Shown piece by piece: positions 61,026 through 64,000 of a stretch of DNA of 64,000 nt. Origin of the DNA: Panonychus citri (taxonomy: Eukaryota; Arthropoda; Arachnida; Trombidiformes; Tetranychidae); the NCBI RefSeq assembly GCF_014898815.1, contig NW_026515497.1, positions 744,001 through 808,000 on the forward strand, in the 5' to 3' direction. The translations under genes were made by a program, and so were the position numbers. Position 1 is the first letter of the stretch; every line of letters begins with the position of its first letter. Under the pieces are notes generated by a model. That model worked only from the letters and a program-made list of their open reading frames with translations, made no database searches and was not told the DNA's origin.

Positions 61026-63551
61026 TTAGTTAACCATTGTAATACTTTTGGTTATATTTCCTCCTGATTGGGGTAATTCAATTGTCTTAATTGTAACCGA
61101 TGGAACTGAACCATTAGGAGAAGCTCTAATTATCACTGTTGGTTGATTTGATTTCTGTTGTTGTTGTTGTTGGTTTAATTGTGAAGGTAATAGTTGTTGT
61201 AATTGTAGAGTTGATTGTTGTTGATTAGGTAATTGTTGTTGTTGTTGCTGCTGATGTTGATGTTGTTGTTGATTCAAATTGTGATCTGATAATCTAGAGA
61301 TTATCGGATTAAGTGTTGCGACCCCAGCGGGTTTACTTGAAGAAACATCAACATTCATTGTAGTTAAATGGTTATTATTAAACATCATTTGTTGATTGTT
61401 TTGATTATTTAATTGCGGTTGAAGTTGATGAGTAGTTAGTGGAGGATGAGAAGGAGACATTATATTATAAGGATGAGGTTGCGGTTCATGATGATGATGA
61501 TAATTATGATTAGGGTGATGATGAACAAGCTGCTGATGCTGATTATGATTATGGTTATGATTATGATTAGGGTTATGATTATGATTAGGGTTAGGATTAA
61601 GATTAGGATTAAGATTAGGATTATGATGGTTTTGATGATGATGATGATGATGATATTTAGGTTTCTGTGGTTTAGTCTCAACTGGCATCGACGGAACTGA
61701 CCCAATGGCCATCCCTTGGATCTGTGGCACCGGAACACCAACAATACTTTCAATTGGAAATCCTCTTATAACGGGAATCACTTGACCGACCAAATTTTTC
61801 ATTCCTTTAGCATCGGCGGTCACTAAATTGTTAACTTTACCGGTCAACACATCCACCTTATTACCCAACACGGTCTCAAATTTAGCGTCACCATTGGCCA
61901 CTGTTTTAGCGGTCAGTTGTAAATCGTTTTCATCATTATTTGCATGTTTAACCGTTAAAAGATTTGATGGTTTTTTATTTTTACCGTTTGATTTCATCAT
62001 CATCATGATTAATTCACGATTATTGTTGTTATTAGCATTGGATGATTTACTTTCACTTGGAGCTTTCATTGAGTAAATTTTATTCATCTTTGAGTCAATC
62101 GTGTTGATCGGTGGCTGCGGCGACGGCGGTGTTAATATCGGACTATTGTTGATCTCAATTGGACCTTGGTCACTTGAGGTAAGTATCTCGTTCATTGTTA
62201 ATGTTGGTTTATTTCCGATTCCGTCTAAAAAGTTAAACTTATTGGGAATTGACATACTTGTCTTATGTGCGACCAGGTCAGTTAATTGATTACCCACCGA
62301 GTTAATTATTGAAGCTTTGGTTCCAGCGATACCATTTAATTTACTCTGTACCATATTAACCTTTGACCCAACTAGTCCACCGAATTTATTGCCGACATTG
62401 GTCATCATGTTTTTCTTGCTGTTCCAAAGATTTTCAAATTTAGACTTTACCATGGTCACTTTTCCGTCTAACAGATTATCATCATATCCAAACTTTTTCC
62501 GACTGAAAACCGTTTCATCTTCAATCGGCGTTGGTTGACCTGATCCAAGGGGAGATAATAGTCCACATGAACGACCCCAACACTGATCCAGTCCACAGAA
62601 ACATCCGTTCATTTGTGAACAGTTCGACCCTTTACAGCCCATTTGATCGCAATAACATCCATCCGTCAGGTCGGCCACGGAATCTTCAGCGATATTTTCA
62701 CTTGGTAGGATTGTTTTGATTTCATCGGAAATTTTCATGGAACTTGAATTGTTTGCTAAATTGAATAAGTTAAAAAGCGGATCAACCAAAAGGCCATTTG
62801 ACGGTGTTTCCACTGGCGTTATTGACGGTGGGGTGGCCATCAAATTTTCCATAATTCCAGTTTCAACGGGAGAATCCAAACTACGATCAGTGTTTACCGA
62901 TCTACTCGCTGGACAATTGTTACCCCAACAGATCCCGTTATCATCGTTACAAACACAACCATTAAGTTGATTACAAGCGTTCCCCCGACACCCAAGTGAA
63001 TCACAGAAACACCCACTTCGAATAGAAAGTGGCTTAGTTCTTACACCGCCATTTTTACCTCGAACTCGTTCACGATATCTGACAATTCGCTTCGTCGTTT
63101 GACTTCGAGTTGGATTCCTAATAGTCGCCTTTTTACCAGTCGAAGGTCGAGGGACCCGTCGAGGATTGATCATCATGTTCACTCGAGTTGTCGCACGGGA
63201 ACAGTCACAATAAACACTCGAAGCAGGACAATAACAACCCGACACATGCCAACCCGATTTCTTACCAGCCGTAGGTTTCTGTTCAAAACGGAAAGTTGCG
63301 ACAACCGCCGGTCGAATAGTCCGCTGTCGCTGTTGAATATTAGCCCGTCTAATTCCAGGTTGACTTCGAACTTTGGCCAAAGACCCATTAGAACCAAAAA
63401 TCGAACCCGTTAAACCATTAGGATAAACATAATACTCATTAATACCATCGTAATACTCTTGATGATGATTAACAGAAGTTGAATTGATTACATGGAAATC
63501 CTTTAGTATCCAAAACAAGAAAAGACTCAAACTGATTAAAAACATTTCCAA
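61026..63551 (-). CDS. Large secreted protein with repeated CxC modules and His/Asn/Gln-rich tail
   Basis: A single-exon ORF of 841 residues; family not recognised. MEMFLISLSLFLFWILKDFHV looks like a signal peptide. A basic Arg-rich region (residues 60-180) holds a half-module GCYCPASSVYCDC (104-118). Two full cysteine modules follow, at about 180-213 and 298-329, with the pattern C-x-C-x4-C-x4-C-x4-GC-x-C..CWG-x2-C. Residues 361-448 contain imperfect repeats of a K-x-N/F-x2-L-x2-S/G-K type, probably amphipathic helices. The rest is Pro/Asn-rich, then His/Asn repeats (about 640-740), then Gln-rich, ending in VTIKTIELPQSGGNITKSIT. Extracellular matrix, silk or cuticle roles are conceivable but unproven. 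Same strand as the two secreted paralogues to its left. Confidence 0.75.
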   Translation of the reverse strand: MEMFLISLSLFLFWILKDFHVINSTSVNHHQEYYDGINEYYVYPNGLTGSIFGSNGSLAKVRSQPGIRRANIQQRQRTIRPAVVATFRFEQKPTAGKKSGWHVSGCYCPASSVYCDCSRATTRVNMMINPRRVPRPSTGKKATIRNPTRSQTTKRIVRYRERVRGKNGGVRTKPLSIRSGCFCDSLGCRGNACNQLNGCVCNDDNGICWGNNCPASRSVNTDRSLDSPVETGIMENLMATPPSITPVETPSNGLLVDPLFNLFNLANNSSSMKISDEIKTILPSENIAEDSVADLTDGCYCDQMGCKGSNCSQMNGCFCGLDQCWGRSCGLLSPLGSGQPTPIEDETVFSRKKFGYDDNLLDGKVTMVKSKFENLWNSKKNMMTNVGNKFGGLVGSKVNMVQSKLNGIAGTKASIINSVGNQLTDLVAHKTSMSIPNKFNFLDGIGNKPTLTMNEILTSSDQGPIEINNSPILTPPSPQPPINTIDSKMNKIYSMKAPSESKSSNANNNNNRELIMMMMKSNGKNKKPSNLLTVKHANNDENDLQLTAKTVANGDAKFETVLGNKVDVLTGKVNNLVTADAKGMKNLVGQVIPVIRGFPIESIVGVPVPQIQGMAIGSVPSMPVETKPQKPKYHHHHHHQNHHNPNLNPNLNPNPNHNHNPNHNHNHNHNQHQQLVHHHPNHNYHHHHEPQPHPYNIMSPSHPPLTTHQLQPQLNNQNNQQMMFNNNHLTTMNVDVSSSKPAGVATLNPIISRLSDHNLNQQQHQHQQQQQQQLPNQQQSTLQLQQLLPSQLNQQQQQQKSNQPTVIIRASPNGSVPSVTIKTIELPQSGGNITKSITMVN

Positions 63552-64000
63552 TCAACAATTAAAAGCTAATTGTTACCGTTAATCACTTTATAATCCATAT
63601 AATAATCACCTTAAAAGCTGATCAATATTAATCAAAAAACGATTAAAATAATAAATCAAAGTTTCCATGATTTAAAATGATAAGACAATTTGGAAACTTT
63701 GAAACATCCTAATCAACTTTTTGATTGTTACTGTTAACAATTTCTAATCTTCTTAATTGTTAATCCTTAATCAGGATGTTTTCCTAATTGTCTCTCTTTC
63801 TCTTCATAATTTTTAAAATCATCACAATTTAATAATTGTATTGTTATTTAATTGTGAGTGTTTCAGTCAACTGATTTATTTTCAATTTCTCTAAATTTTT
63901 TTTTTGTAAGAAACAAAGTAAATCAAAATAAATTGTGAGTTCTAATTGTGATCAAATGAGCTTAATTGTTGTCGCAACGATGCTTTTCAAGTTCATCATC
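63552..64000. other. Right-edge spacer
   Basis: AT-rich sequence upstream of the 841-residue gene, presumably its promoter; no coding sequence seen before the window ends. Confidence 0.5.

Overview
This is an AT-rich nuclear segment from an arthropod. Genes have few, mostly short introns with GT..AG borders, and many introns and spacers carry (CT)n/(GA)n tracts. A secreted protein resembling mite group 7 allergens and the very compact gene structure point to a mite, probably a spider mite (Tetranychidae). The lineage is my inference and was not tested. No CRISPR, prokaryotic operon, intact transposon or convincing RNA gene was seen.

Layout. 2.5-4.9 kb (-): MOCS1, with molybdenum-cofactor MoaA and MoaC halves. 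6.4-7.1 kb (+): secreted lipid-binding-like protein. 10.0-15.7 kb (-): AKT kinase in five main exons plus two duplicated candidate first exons that flank a small unknown gene. 16-19.8 kb (+): histone chaperone HIRA, head-to-head with AKT. 21.5-23.0 kb (+): unknown membrane protein. 25.5-26.6 kb (+): neurocalcin. 27.8-29.3 kb (+): M28 zinc peptidase, with a deleted pseudo-copy upstream. 29.4-29.8 kb (-) and 30.5-30.8 kb (+): two small four-helix membrane proteins.

31.7-40.7 kb is a decayed tandem duplication. The ancestral unit was RIOX1 (NO66) / orphan ORF / VPS50 (syndetin). The left unit keeps VPS50 and only a RIOX1 scrap. The right unit keeps RIOX1 and only VPS50 scraps. Both units keep the orphan ORF, but the right copy has a premature stop.

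41.5-43.2 kb (+): PH/PDZ-like protein. 44.8-47.0 kb (+): syntenin. 48.5-49.5 kb (+): DTWD2 tRNA-modifying enzyme. 51.6-53.4 kb (+): RAB35. 54.8-56.2 kb (-): DPAGT1. 57.2-63.6 kb (-): three secreted, His/Gly/Asn-rich proteins that resemble no family I can name, two of them tandem paralogues.

Most genes are unrelated housekeeping, signalling or trafficking genes (molybdenum cofactor, Akt signalling, H3.3 deposition, EARP/GARP trafficking, Rab35 recycling, N-glycosylation). Exon borders were inferred by hand from GT/AG sites, reading-frame continuity and remembered family sequences, so they are good models and not transcript-verified.
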